A DNA stretch of 36,633 nucleotides from Clostridia bacterium (GTDB lineage: Bacteria; Bacillota; Clostridia; Oscillospirales; Acutalibacteraceae): NCBI GenBank assembly GCA_017434855.1, contig JAFRUA010000058.1, forward strand, positions 1 through 36,633, given 5' to 3'. Position numbers and translations under genes: made by a program. Under the pieces are notes generated by a model. The model was not told where the DNA came from, did not search any database, and was given only the letters and a program-made list of their open reading frames with translations. Shown piece after piece: positions 21,259 to 29,895 of the stretch (positions are counted from its first letter, which is position 1; every line of letters begins with the position of its first letter).

Positions 21259-22797
21259 TTGGAACGTACAGAAGCCATTGCATTGAAAAACATCACCAAG
21301 ACCTTCGGCTCCATCGTTGCAAACAAAAACGTTTCGCTGCATGTGTTTCATCACGAGATCCTTTCGATCCTTGGAGAGAACGGCAGCGGAAAGACCACGC
21401 TGATGAACATGATCAGCGGCATCTATCACCCGGATGAAGGCGAAATTTTCATCGACGGGCAGCCTGCATCCATCCAGTCGCCGAGGGACGCTTATCGCTA
21501 TAAGATCGGAATGATTCATCAGCACTTCAAGCTGATCGACGTCTTTTCCGCAACCGAAAACATCGTGCTCGGGATGGAAGAAGGTATCTATGATCTGAAA
21601 GCGGCCGAGAAAAAAATTCGTGCGACCTGCAAAAAATACGGCTTTGAGATCGATCCGACCAAAAAGATCTATCAGATGTCTGTTTCGGAAAAGCAGACCG
21701 TCGAGATCGTCAAGGCCCTTTATCGCGGTGCGGATATTCTAATCCTTGACGAACCGACCGCCGTGCTGACCCCGCAGGAGATTCGCAAGCTGTTTGACGT
21801 GATGCGCAGGATGCGTGACGACGGCAAGGCGATCATCATCATCACGCACAAGCTGAATGAAGTGCTGGAAATTTCAGACCGCGTTTCGGTCCTGCGCAAG
21901 GGTGAATACATCGGAACAATCAATACGGCCGAAGCAAACGCAGGCATCCTGACCGAAATGATGGTCGGCAAAAAGGTCAGCCTGAACATTGAGCGCTCTG
22001 AGCCGAAGGACCTTCAAAAGCGTTTGACGCTGACGAACGTGACCGTTTTGGCGCCGGATGGCCGCGCCATTCTGCGCAACGTCAATTTCACCGCAAACGC
22101 CGGCGAGATCCTCGGCATCGCGGGCATTTCCGGCAGCGGGCAAAAAGAGCTGCTGGAAGCGATTGCCGGTTTGCAGCACCTGAAAAGCGGCAGCATTTTG
22201 TATTCCAATCCCGAAACCGGACGGGAAGAGAACCTGCGCAACAAGACGCCGATGCAGATTCGCAACCTCGGCGTGCGGCTGTCTTTCGTTCCGGAGGACC
22301 GGCTCGGCATGGGTCTGGTCGGTTCCATGGGCATTGCAGACAACATGATGCTGCGGTCTTATCGCAAGGGCGGGTTTTTTCTGCTGCGCCGCAAAGAGCC
22401 GCGCGATCTGGCAAAGCGCATTATCGAAGAGCTGCAGATTGTGACGCCCGGCCCGCAGACGCCGGTGCGCAGACTTTCCGGCGGCAATGTGCAAAAGGTT
22501 CTGGTCGGGCGCGAGATTTCTTCTTCGCCGACGGTCCTGATGGCGGCGTACCCCGTGCGCGGCCTGGACATTAATTCGTCTTATCTGATTTATAACCTGC
22601 TGATGAAGCAAAAAGAGAACGGGGTCGCCGTCATTTTTGTGGGTGAAGACCTTGACGTTCTGACTGAACTGTGTGACCGCATTCTGGTCATCAGCGGCGG
22701 CGTTGTGACCGGGATTGTGGACGGTCGCGACGTCACCAAGGAAGAACTGGGGCTTTTGATGACAAAGGCGCATCACAGAGAGGAGGAAGCGCAATGA
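21259..22797 (+). CDS. ABC transporter ATPase with two nucleotide-binding domains (NupO-like)
   Basis: 512 aa from a TTG at 21259, chosen because GGGGGAGG lies 7 nt upstream and homologues begin near this point. First domain: Walker A GENGSGKT (39-46), a signature in MSVSEKQTVEIVKAL and Walker B ILILDEPTAVLTP. The second domain is degenerate, as is normal for this family: Walker A GISGSGQKE, signature LSGGNVQKVLVGREI and a Walker B position VLMAAYPVRGLD lacking the catalytic Glu. It powers nucleoside import with the two permeases. The stop overlaps the next ATG in ATGA. Use of TTG together with the upstream terminator suggests low expression relative to the lipoprotein. Confidence 0.93.
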   Translation: MERTEAIALKNITKTFGSIVANKNVSLHVFHHEILSILGENGSGKTTLMNMISGIYHPDEGEIFIDGQPASIQSPRDAYRYKIGMIHQHFKLIDVFSATENIVLGMEEGIYDLKAAEKKIRATCKKYGFEIDPTKKIYQMSVSEKQTVEIVKALYRGADILILDEPTAVLTPQEIRKLFDVMRRMRDDGKAIIIITHKLNEVLEISDRVSVLRKGEYIGTINTAEANAGILTEMMVGKKVSLNIERSEPKDLQKRLTLTNVTVLAPDGRAILRNVNFTANAGEILGIAGISGSGQKELLEAIAGLQHLKSGSILYSNPETGREENLRNKTPMQIRNLGVRLSFVPEDRLGMGLVGSMGIADNMMLRSYRKGGFFLLRRKEPRDLAKRIIEELQIVTPGPQTPVRRLSGGNVQKVLVGREISSSPTVLMAAYPVRGLDINSSYLIYNLLMKQKENGVAVIFVGEDLDVLTELCDRILVISGGVVTGIVDGRDVTKEELGLLMTKAHHREEEAQ

Positions 22798-23909
22798 ATC
22801 TGACCGGCGAAAAGCTGAAGCGTGAACCGCTGATCCACATCTCTAAACGCGGAGCTCTTCCGTTTTGGAAGTCGTGGCTGATTCGTTTGGGCGCAATCGC
22901 CGCGTCCTTACTGGTTTGCGCCATCATCACCTATACGCTGACAAAAATCAATCCGCTCAGTGTTTTTGCCGCGCTTGTGCAAGGCGCTGTCGGCACCACG
23001 CGAAAGATTTGGACCTTGCTGCAAGGGGTTGCAATGTTGTTGTGCGTTGCGCTTGCCGTCACTCCCGCGTTCAAAATGCGCTTTTGGAACATCGGGGCCG
23101 AGGGTCAGGTTCTGATGGGCGGCTTTGCCGCAGCGGCCTGCATGATCCTTTTCGGTGACAAGCTGCAGCCGACGGTTTTGCTCCTGGTCGTTATTCTGTC
23201 AAGCATTGTTGCCGGCGCGATCTGGGCAGTCATCCCCGCAATCTTCAAAGCGTTCTGGAATACAAACGAAACGCTGTTTACGCTGATGATGAACTATATC
23301 GTGATGCAGATCATCGCCTTTTTCTCACATGTCTGGGCAAATCCAAAAGGCTCCGGGCAGATCAACACCATCAATGAGCGGACCGAAGCCGGGTGGCTGC
23401 CGGTGATCGGCAATTATCCGTATCTGCTCAACATTCTGATTGTTGCGGTGCTGACGGTTGCGGTCTATATTTATCTGACGCACAGCAAGCACGGGTATGA
23501 GATCGCCGTGGTCGGCGAGAGCGAAAACACCGCCAAATATATTGGAATCAACGTCAGAAAAGTTATCATTCGCACAATGCTGCTTTCCGGTGCGTTGTGC
23601 GGTGTGGCGGGGCTGCTGCTGGTTGCCGGTACCGATCACACGATCAAAAGCGACACGGCGGGCGGCCGCGGGTTCACCGCCATCATGGTGTCTTGGCTTG
23701 CAAAGTTTAATCCGCTCGTGATGATCCTGACGTCGCTGCTGCTCATTTTTATGCAGCAGGGCGCGGGCGAGATTTCTTCCGGTCTGGGGCTGAACAAGTC
23801 TTTTTCGGATATTCTGTCCGGCGTCATCATCTTTTTCATCATTGGCAGTGAATTCTTTATTCAATATCAGATCAAGTTCCGAAAGCACAAGGAGGTGGAG
23901 GCGAAATGA
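22794..23909 (+). CDS. ABC transporter permease, branched-chain/nucleoside type (NupP-like)
   Basis: 371 aa with about eight to ten membrane spans; the first is LIRLGAIAASLLVCAIITY (about residues 22-40). Family stretches include NIGAEGQVLMGGFAA, NTNETLFTLMMNYIV and GYEIAVVGESENTAKYIGIN, the cytoplasmic coupling region. It pairs with the next permease to form the membrane channel. The start overlaps the ATPase stop and the end overlaps the next start by four bases each, so all three genes are translationally coupled. Confidence 0.92.
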   Translation: MNLTGEKLKREPLIHISKRGALPFWKSWLIRLGAIAASLLVCAIITYTLTKINPLSVFAALVQGAVGTTRKIWTLLQGVAMLLCVALAVTPAFKMRFWNIGAEGQVLMGGFAAAACMILFGDKLQPTVLLLVVILSSIVAGAIWAVIPAIFKAFWNTNETLFTLMMNYIVMQIIAFFSHVWANPKGSGQINTINERTEAGWLPVIGNYPYLLNILIVAVLTVAVYIYLTHSKHGYEIAVVGESENTAKYIGINVRKVIIRTMLLSGALCGVAGLLLVAGTDHTIKSDTAGGRGFTAIMVSWLAKFNPLVMILTSLLLIFMQQGAGEISSGLGLNKSFSDILSGVIIFFIIGSEFFIQYQIKFRKHKEVEAK

Positions 23910-24904
23910 ACATTGCAATGTTCGTTCACAGCGCCGTGACCCAGGGCATTCCGCTGCTGTACGGCTCCACGGGTGAAATTATCACAGAAAAAAGCGGCAA
24001 TTTGAACCTCGGTATTCCAGGCGTCATGTATGTGGGTGCAATTTCCGGCGTGATCGGTGCATTCTTTTATGAAAACTCGCTGGCCGACAAAAGCCGGATC
24101 AATTCTGCGCTTGCAATTCTGATTCCGTTGCTTTGCTGTCTGCTGGGGTCGCTGATCATGGGCTTGATCTATTCTTTCCTGACCACAACGCTGCGCGCCA
24201 ACCAAAACGTGACCGGCCTTGCGCTGACGACGTTCGGCGTCGGAATCGGAAACTTTTTCGGCGGCTCTTTGATCAAGCTTGTGAAAGCGGACATCACGTC
24301 GGTTGCCTTGAGCGGAACAAGCTATTGCTTTAAGCGCACGCTGCCCATTGCAACCAAATTCGGAAAGGTGGGCGAGATCTTTTTCTCTTACAGCTTTTTG
24401 GCATATGCGGCAATCCTGATCGCAATCGTTGCGGCAATCTTTTTGCGCAAGACGCGCCCCGGCCTGAACCTGCGCGCCGTTGGTGAAAATCCGGCAACCG
24501 CAGACGCCGCCGGGATCAGCGTTGCAAAGAATAAGTATCTGGCCACCTGCGTCGGCAGCATGATCGCCGGGCTTGGCGGACTGTATTATGTGATGGACTA
24601 TGCGGACGGCGTTTGGTCCAACGACGCCTTCGGCGACCGCGGCTGGCTTGCGATCGCGCTGGTTATCTTTACGCTCTGGCGGCCGGACTTTTCGATTTTC
24701 GGTTCCATTCTGTTCGGCGGATTGTATCTTGTTCACTTCTATCTCAATGAATTCATCCCGATGGATTTAGGTACGCAGTCGCTGATTCAGATGGCGCCGT
24801 ATGTTGTGACCATCCTTGTTCTCATCGTCACCAGCATGCGCAAAAAGCGTGAAAATCAGCCGCCGGCCAGTCTGGGCTTGCCGTATTTCCGCGAGGATCG
24901 CTGA
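23906..24904 (+). CDS. ABC transporter permease, second subunit (NupQ-like)
   Basis: 332 aa, with about eight membrane spans. Family stretches: GEIITEKSGNLNLGIPGVMY near the N-terminus, LRANQNVTGLALTTFGVG, and RPGLNLRAVGENPATADAAG in the coupling loop. It completes the nucleoside importer. The C-terminus is soluble and short. Followed by terminator-like hairpins at 24918-24980. Confidence 0.92.
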   Translation: MNIAMFVHSAVTQGIPLLYGSTGEIITEKSGNLNLGIPGVMYVGAISGVIGAFFYENSLADKSRINSALAILIPLLCCLLGSLIMGLIYSFLTTTLRANQNVTGLALTTFGVGIGNFFGGSLIKLVKADITSVALSGTSYCFKRTLPIATKFGKVGEIFFSYSFLAYAAILIAIVAAIFLRKTRPGLNLRAVGENPATADAAGISVAKNKYLATCVGSMIAGLGGLYYVMDYADGVWSNDAFGDRGWLAIALVIFTLWRPDFSIFGSILFGGLYLVHFYLNEFIPMDLGTQSLIQMAPYVVTILVLIVTSMRKKRENQPPASLGLPYFREDR

Positions 24905-24917
24905 CGCATGATACAAA

Positions 24918-24980
24918 TCAAAGCCGCTGTCTTTGGGACTGTTGCTAAATGCAGCATCCCCTTTGATGGCGGCTTTTGAC
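24918..24980 (+). terminator. Terminator-like hairpin after the transporter operon
   Basis: Outer stem AAAGCCGC/GCGGCTTT followed by T-rich sequence; the inner part pairs only partly. Moderate support. Confidence 0.5.
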
Positions 24981-25025
24981 ACTTGGACGTCTTTGATACG
25001 GCGGGTGAAACCGGCAGCGTCGATC

Positions 25026-25059
25026 GGCGCAAAAACGCCGTTTTTTGTGCGCTTTTTTT
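25026..25059 (+). terminator. Second hairpin with T tail
   Basis: GCGCA-type stem (25027-25031 with 25048-25052) extended by A-T pairs, followed by seven T (25053-25059). It lies 9 nt before the next -35 box. Confidence 0.65.
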
Positions 25060-25067
25060 GAATGCAC

Positions 25068-25096
25068 TTGACAAAAACGAAAAAACGCGGTGTAAT
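25068..25096 (+). promoter_or_regulatory. Sigma-A promoter of the phosphodiesterase operon
   Basis: TTGACA (25068-25073), 17-nt spacer, TGTAAT (25091-25096). Confidence 0.8.
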
Positions 25097-25128
25097 GAAA
25101 GAGAACAAACCAACAGGAGGGGAATGCC

Positions 25129-26766
25129 ATGCATCCGAACAAAGAACCATTGTGTTTCAAAAATGAAAACGAAACGAACCCTGCAGCCCGGCGTTATGAA
25201 CATGTGGCGATCGTCGGACTTGACGGAATGGGAAATTTCTGCAAAGACACGGCGACGCCCTGCATGGACAGGATCTTTGAAAACGGCGCGGCGACCCTGC
25301 ACGCGGTCTCCCTGTTTCCCACCATCAGTGCGCAAAACTGGGGCGCGATGCTGATCGGCGTCGATCCGGAGGTGCACGGGCTGACAAACGGCGGAATCAG
25401 CCAGCGGCCATATACCAACCGTGAACTGCCGACCATCTTTGCCACGGTCCGCCGGGCCTTTCCGCAAAGTGTGCTTTGCTCTGTGAGCAACTGGGACCCG
25501 ATCAACTGCGGCATCATTGAGCAGGACATCGGCGTGGAAAAGCAGACGGCAGACAACGGCGCGCACACCACAGACCGGGTGGTTGCCTGTGTGAAAGAAA
25601 AAAAGCCCGCTTTACTGTTTGTTCAGATCGACGACCCGGATGAAGCCGGTCACCGTGACGGATACGGCACTGCCGGCCATCTGTCGTGCATTTCCGACGT
25701 GGATGCAATGGTGGGCAGGATCTATGACGCCTATGTTTCTGCCGGCATCATTGACGACACGCTGTTCATTGTGATCACAGACCACGGCGGTTTCAAGCAC
25801 GGGCACGGCGGTTATACCGATACGGAAAAGTATATCTATTTTGCGCTTGCGGGAAAGACCGTCAACAAAACGACCGAATTTTTTGCCGCCACAAAAGACA
25901 TCAACGCCATTGTTCGCCATGCCTTTGGCCTGGAGATTCCGCAGCCGCAGCCGGAGGGGTATTCTTCTCAGGTTCCTGCGGGCGTGTTTTCAGACTGCAA
26001 TACGCCATATCTCATGGACGCATGCGGCACGCGCTGTGATATTGTGCCGCAGCCGCAGCCGGATCTGTTTGCCGAAAACGGCCTGACTGCGTTCTTTGCA
26101 CCGGACGAAATCAAGCTGGCAATGTTTTTTGAGTACAATGCGGACGACGCCATGGGCAGGGCGCGATTCATCGAGCACGGGCATGTCAAGTATTATTCGA
26201 CCGGGGTGCGCGGCGCGCACGCGGAGCTGGGCGCAACGGGCCGCCTGGTATCAGAGGATGTGAAATTCGGCACAGCGGATTTTACGGTCTGTGCCTGGCT
26301 GAAGGTGGACGGCGCGCCGGCGGCAGAGGCTTATTACTGCGGGACCAAAACGATGACCGATTCCGGCCCGGGGTTTATGCTGGGCTTTACAAACATGGCG
26401 ACGTGGATCGGCGTTGAAACGCCGGACCCGAATTCCTATCAGGAGTTTACGCTGCCGTATTTTCGTGAGGTCTCCGGCGGCTGGCTGCATGTGACCGTTG
26501 TGTTCCGCAGAAAGGACTGCGCGATCGATCTGTATCGGAATTTCAGGCACAGAAAAACGATGACGCTGCCCGCGGAATTTGCAGACGTTTCGATGGATGC
26601 GCTCCCGTTCACCGTCGGCGACGACGCGTCCGGAAAGATCAACACCGGCAACGATGCGCTGATGAATCTGGACGACCTGTTGATTTTCAATAAAGCGTTC
26701 GGTCCGGCAGATGTTGAAAAGCTGGCGGCCTATTATGCGTTTGAGCAAGCAGAGGACCGGGGATGA
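25129..26766 (+). CDS. Alkaline-phosphatase-superfamily phosphodiesterase with C-terminal LamG-like domain
   Basis: 545 aa, no signal peptide. N-terminal type I phosphodiesterase/nucleotide pyrophosphatase fold: AIVGLDGMG (metal Asp32), FPTISAQNWGAML (nucleophile Thr65 or Ser67 region), QIDDPDEAGHRDGYG and ITDHGGFKHGHGG (metal Asp and His). From about residue 340 a concanavalin-type LamG domain follows: DFTVCAWLKVDG, PGFMLGFTNM and LMNLDDLLIFNKAFGPADV. Phosphate ester or diester hydrolysis is likely; the LamG part may bind a glycan. AGGAGGGG precedes the ATG. Coupled (ATGA overlap) to the next hydrolase. The cytoplasmic appearance of a LamG protein is unusual. Confidence 0.85.
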   Translation: MHPNKEPLCFKNENETNPAARRYEHVAIVGLDGMGNFCKDTATPCMDRIFENGAATLHAVSLFPTISAQNWGAMLIGVDPEVHGLTNGGISQRPYTNRELPTIFATVRRAFPQSVLCSVSNWDPINCGIIEQDIGVEKQTADNGAHTTDRVVACVKEKKPALLFVQIDDPDEAGHRDGYGTAGHLSCISDVDAMVGRIYDAYVSAGIIDDTLFIVITDHGGFKHGHGGYTDTEKYIYFALAGKTVNKTTEFFAATKDINAIVRHAFGLEIPQPQPEGYSSQVPAGVFSDCNTPYLMDACGTRCDIVPQPQPDLFAENGLTAFFAPDEIKLAMFFEYNADDAMGRARFIEHGHVKYYSTGVRGAHAELGATGRLVSEDVKFGTADFTVCAWLKVDGAPAAEAYYCGTKTMTDSGPGFMLGFTNMATWIGVETPDPNSYQEFTLPYFREVSGGWLHVTVVFRRKDCAIDLYRNFRHRKTMTLPAEFADVSMDALPFTVGDDASGKINTGNDALMNLDDLLIFNKAFGPADVEKLAAYYAFEQAEDRG

Positions 26767-27788
26767 CCTATTATTTGTTTGCCGAAGCATCACAAATCGA
26801 GCTCGATCCTCTCAAGGCGTTTTTGTACCGCATAAATAAAACAGGGCGCTGCGCCGTGTTTGCCGTGAACGACGGCACCCGGCAGGCGTTCCTTTCCGCG
26901 CTGCGGTTTCGCTGCCTGCCGGAGCGCGAAGACGGCGCGGTGCCTGCGCTGGGTGAAGACGGCGCACTCTATTGGCTGCGGCCGGGCGGGATCGTTAAAT
27001 TCAGCGACAACGCCGGAACGTTGGAAAAGCACTGGAAAAAGCTTTGCCGTTTTTCTGCGCGGCTTCGGTCGGAAGAAATCTTTCGGCGAAAGGTATGCGC
27101 CCGGTATTCGGACGGCATCCGTCTGCAATCCCGGTCTGTTATCGGGTATCACCGATACGTTTTTGTTGATCGGTCCGCCGGCGTTGTGCTTCCTTTTCGT
27201 TTCAAAGCTGCAAAGAAAAAGGAGCAGCCGCTGGTCGTCTATTTCGGAGGCGGCGGCACGATCGGACACAGAAACATCAAGCCGCTGCTGGAATTTCTGA
27301 TGTATGCGCGGGGCGCATTGGCTGCCAAACGCGGCTGCAATCTGTTTGTTCCGCAGGCGATGCGCAGCGCCGGAAATCCGCGAAACTGCGCGGCGCAGTG
27401 CAATCGGGTCGTTGAATTGCTGATTGCGGCGCATGAAATCGATCCGTCGCGCGTTTACGCTTACGGCACGTCCTTTGGCGGAAAGTGCACCTGGCGCGCA
27501 CTGCTGGATCGCCCGGATTTGTATGCCGCCGCGGTTGAGGTCATGGGTGCGCTTGAAGATGAGGGTGCAGCGCTGGAGCGCATTGCGGATATTCCGCTTT
27601 GGCTGGCGCACGCAGCAGACGACCGGGTGGTTCCGGTCGAAAGCGACGACCGCTGCTTTGAACGGCTGAAAGCGCTTGGCGCAGAGGTTCGCTATACCCG
27701 CCGGGACCGGCAGGGGCATCAGATGTATAAGACATTCTTTAGAAACGAGGGCTGGCTGGATTGGCTGCTTTCAAAGAAAAAATCGTAG
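26763..27788 (+). CDS. Serine hydrolase, prolyl-oligopeptidase/esterase type
   Basis: 341 aa. Nucleophile in YGTSFGGK (Ser237), acid in AADDRVV (Asp286 or 287), base in RQGHQMYK (His319), giving a full alpha/beta-hydrolase triad. LVVYFGGGGTIGH (about 157-169) supplies the oxyanion loop. The first 120 residues or so form an extra N-terminal region of unknown role. No signal peptide. The start overlaps the phosphodiesterase stop (ATGA), so the products should be made together, perhaps to strip ester and phosphate groups from one substrate; this is inference. Confidence 0.82.
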   Translation: MTYYLFAEASQIELDPLKAFLYRINKTGRCAVFAVNDGTRQAFLSALRFRCLPEREDGAVPALGEDGALYWLRPGGIVKFSDNAGTLEKHWKKLCRFSARLRSEEIFRRKVCARYSDGIRLQSRSVIGYHRYVFVDRSAGVVLPFRFKAAKKKEQPLVVYFGGGGTIGHRNIKPLLEFLMYARGALAAKRGCNLFVPQAMRSAGNPRNCAAQCNRVVELLIAAHEIDPSRVYAYGTSFGGKCTWRALLDRPDLYAAAVEVMGALEDEGAALERIADIPLWLAHAADDRVVPVESDDRCFERLKALGAEVRYTRRDRQGHQMYKTFFRNEGWLDWLLSKKKS

Positions 27789-27791
27789 ACA

Positions 27792-27845
27792 GGGCCCCTT
27801 TGAAAACTGCGCGCCGCTCAAACAACTTGCGTTTTTAGAGGCGCC
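27792..27845. repeat. GCCTCTAAAAACTG-type inverted repeat, copy B (decayed)
   Basis: Related to 16741-16792 by AAAACTGCGCGCCGCTC and by the TTTTTAGAGGC arm, but the left arm has changed and pairing is imperfect. Confidence 0.45.
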
Positions 27846-27849
27846 AATC

Positions 27850-27897
27850 AAAAAAACGCCGGGCGCCTTTGAATCGTCGATGGATTCAAAGGCGCCC
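27850..27897 (-). terminator. Terminator of the nitrilase unit
   Basis: A 15-bp perfect stem (27861-27875 with 27883-27897), 7-nt loop, then CGGCG and seven T, reading leftward. On the other strand it has no T tail. Confidence 0.85.
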
Positions 27898-27912
27898 CAT
27901 GGTTATGTGCGG

Positions 27913-28803
27913 TCAGGTATTCGGCACCGCATCTGTTTTGTGCTTTTCATAGGAAGCGACGCCGGCTTTGGTATCCGGCTGCAAAATCAAATGACGAAAC
28001 AGCCGGTTGCCCGGCAGGATGTCTTCCCCGTAAAAACGGATCTCCTGCTTCAGCCGCTGCGGAGAAAGCGACACGTCCGCGCCCACGGCTTCCGGAACAT
28101 CGGCAGAAAGTGCGGCGGCGCCGGCGGCATAGATCTTGCTCATGCCGTTCATCCGGAACCCGCGCTTTTGCATCATCCGTCCCATCTTGCCGGGCATGAA
28201 TTCCAGCGCACCTTTGCAGTTGACATAGACCACCGGCACGCCGAATGCGTTTGCATATCGCAGACAGCGCGTGTCGATCTCGCGGCGCTCCCGGTCCGGT
28301 TTGGTCGGGTCGGCGGGCGCACCGTGCGGGAACAGGATCAGCGACAGCGGTTCAGTTTTGACATTGTCATAAAAGTGTTTGCGCCGGGAATCATAGCAGA
28401 TACCGACGCCGACCTTGCCGAACGGTGTTTCAATCACACTGCCGAAGCGTCCGCGTTTAAAAACGGCAGATTCGCCCTCGGACTTGGTCACAACGCCGCA
28501 GACGCCGTCCGGCCCGGCAATCAGATAGCGGTTATAATAATCCCCGTCCTCCCGATCCAGATAGCCGACGCCGAGATGGGTGCGGTACTTTTTTGCGATT
28601 GCGGCCGCCCACGCGGCGGCGTTTTTGCCGCAGTCATCCGCGTACTGCCAGATTTCCCGGCTTGCCATATAGCTGCAAAGCGCCAGTTCCGGCAGCACCA
28701 CCAGCTCCGGCTGCGGCAGCCGGCGGATCAGGTCTTCAATATAAGCTTTTCTTTGCTCAACGCCTTTGATGTCGTTGTTCAGCTCCAAAGCAAATATGCG
28801 CAC
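27913..28803 (-). CDS. Carbon-nitrogen hydrolase (nitrilase superfamily)
   Basis: 296 aa. Catalytic triad candidates are Glu39 in VVLPELALCSYM, Lys107 in VVTKSEGE and Cys136 in GVGICYDSR. The family hydrolyses amides or nitriles; this member resembles amidases rather than true nitrilases. HGAPADPTKPDRERREID after the Cys is an unusual loop. No signal peptide. It lies 12 nt after the GH5 stop in the same leftward unit. The substrate is unknown. Confidence 0.87.
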   Translation of the reverse strand: MRIFALELNNDIKGVEQRKAYIEDLIRRLPQPELVVLPELALCSYMASREIWQYADDCGKNAAAWAAAIAKKYRTHLGVGYLDREDGDYYNRYLIAGPDGVCGVVTKSEGESAVFKRGRFGSVIETPFGKVGVGICYDSRRKHFYDNVKTEPLSLILFPHGAPADPTKPDRERREIDTRCLRYANAFGVPVVYVNCKGALEFMPGKMGRMMQKRGFRMNGMSKIYAAGAAALSADVPEAVGADVSLSPQRLKQEIRFYGEDILPGNRLFRHLILQPDTKAGVASYEKHKTDAVPNT

Positions 28804-28815
28804 GGCAAGGCCCCC

Positions 28816-29895
28816 TTATCTGTATCTTTGCGTGATCGCCTGCACATCGTCCGGGAATTCCGCGACCATGGCATTGCGGTCGATCAGGCGAAAATCGCCG
28901 CCGTTGTCCCAGACCATGCAGGACATGCCGTAATTTGTCACCAGCCGCACAAACTGCCTGGTTTTGTCGGTCAGGTTTTTGAGATGCGTGCGGTCAGTCC
29001 AGCCGAATTCCGAGATGCAGACGCCCACGCCCTTTTTGAGAAACGTCTTGTAAATGTGGCGCAGCGTTTTGTGGATCTCAATGTAATCGGCGATTTTCAG
29101 GCGCTTTACGCAGTCCGCATATTCGGAACGGTGCGCGGTCATGTAATAGTAGTGAAGCGAAACGATCACCCGGTCGTCGTCCGGTATTTCCAGCGCGTCG
29201 CAGTTTTCCGGCAAAACGCTGGCGCAGCAGGTGGTGATCATGACGTACCGTGTTTGGTTATAACCACCGGCAGAGCGGATCGCGTGCAGCGCCGCCCGGT
29301 TGAAGTGATTGACCGCGTCGCGTTCCTCCGGGGTGCCGACCCATTCGTCCGGCGAGCCGACCACCCGGGGCTCGTTCATCACGTCAAACACCAGCCGTTC
29401 ATCAACATTGGCAAAGTGTTCGGCAATCTGCGTCCAGACATGCGCCAGGATCGCGGCGGCGTGCGCCTCGTGTTCATAATCGGCGATCAGCCAGTCCTGA
29501 TCGTCATGCTGCACGTTGACAACGGCATACAGGCCCTGCTCCAGCACGGCGTCCACAACCTCGCCGACACGGTCAAGCCACGCGGCTTCGATGTTGTGAT
29601 CGGCGTCCATGTGCTGAAACCAGGTCACGGGGATGCGGACGGACGTGAAGCCGAGGTCCTTCAAAAGTACAAATAATTCTTTGGTTGTTTTCGGGTTGCC
29701 CCAGCAGGTTTCGGTATCCTCCGGCTTTGGGATCTGCCATGCTTCCAGTGTGTTGCCGAGATTCCAGCCGCGGCCGAGCGATTGCGCAAACCGCACGGAA
29801 TCGGTTTGCGGCGCCTTGGGATAAAAGAGCGTGAAGCTGACCAGATTGCAAAAGCAGCAGATCATGGCAATCGCTGATTTCAAAAACGCTTTCAT
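28816..29895 (-). CDS. Glycoside hydrolase family 5, membrane anchored
   Basis: 359 aa from the ATG at 29895 with GAGGAGGG 6 nt upstream. One N-terminal hydrophobic segment (about residues 8-25), with no clear cleavage site, suggests an anchor. GH5 signatures: GRGWNLGNTLEAW (42-54), TSVRIPVTW, general acid/base Glu175 in FDVMNEP and nucleophile Glu296 in CISEFGWT. No carbohydrate-binding module. It probably acts on beta-glucan or mannan fragments. The ATG overlaps the stop of the upstream membrane protein (ATGA), so translation is coupled. Confidence 0.9.
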   Translation of the reverse strand: MKAFLKSAIAMICCFCNLVSFTLFYPKAPQTDSVRFAQSLGRGWNLGNTLEAWQIPKPEDTETCWGNPKTTKELFVLLKDLGFTSVRIPVTWFQHMDADHNIEAAWLDRVGEVVDAVLEQGLYAVVNVQHDDQDWLIADYEHEAHAAAILAHVWTQIAEHFANVDERLVFDVMNEPRVVGSPDEWVGTPEERDAVNHFNRAALHAIRSAGGYNQTRYVMITTCCASVLPENCDALEIPDDDRVIVSLHYYYMTAHRSEYADCVKRLKIADYIEIHKTLRHIYKTFLKKGVGVCISEFGWTDRTHLKNLTDKTRQFVRLVTNYGMSCMVWDNGGDFRLIDRNAMVAEFPDDVQAITQRYR

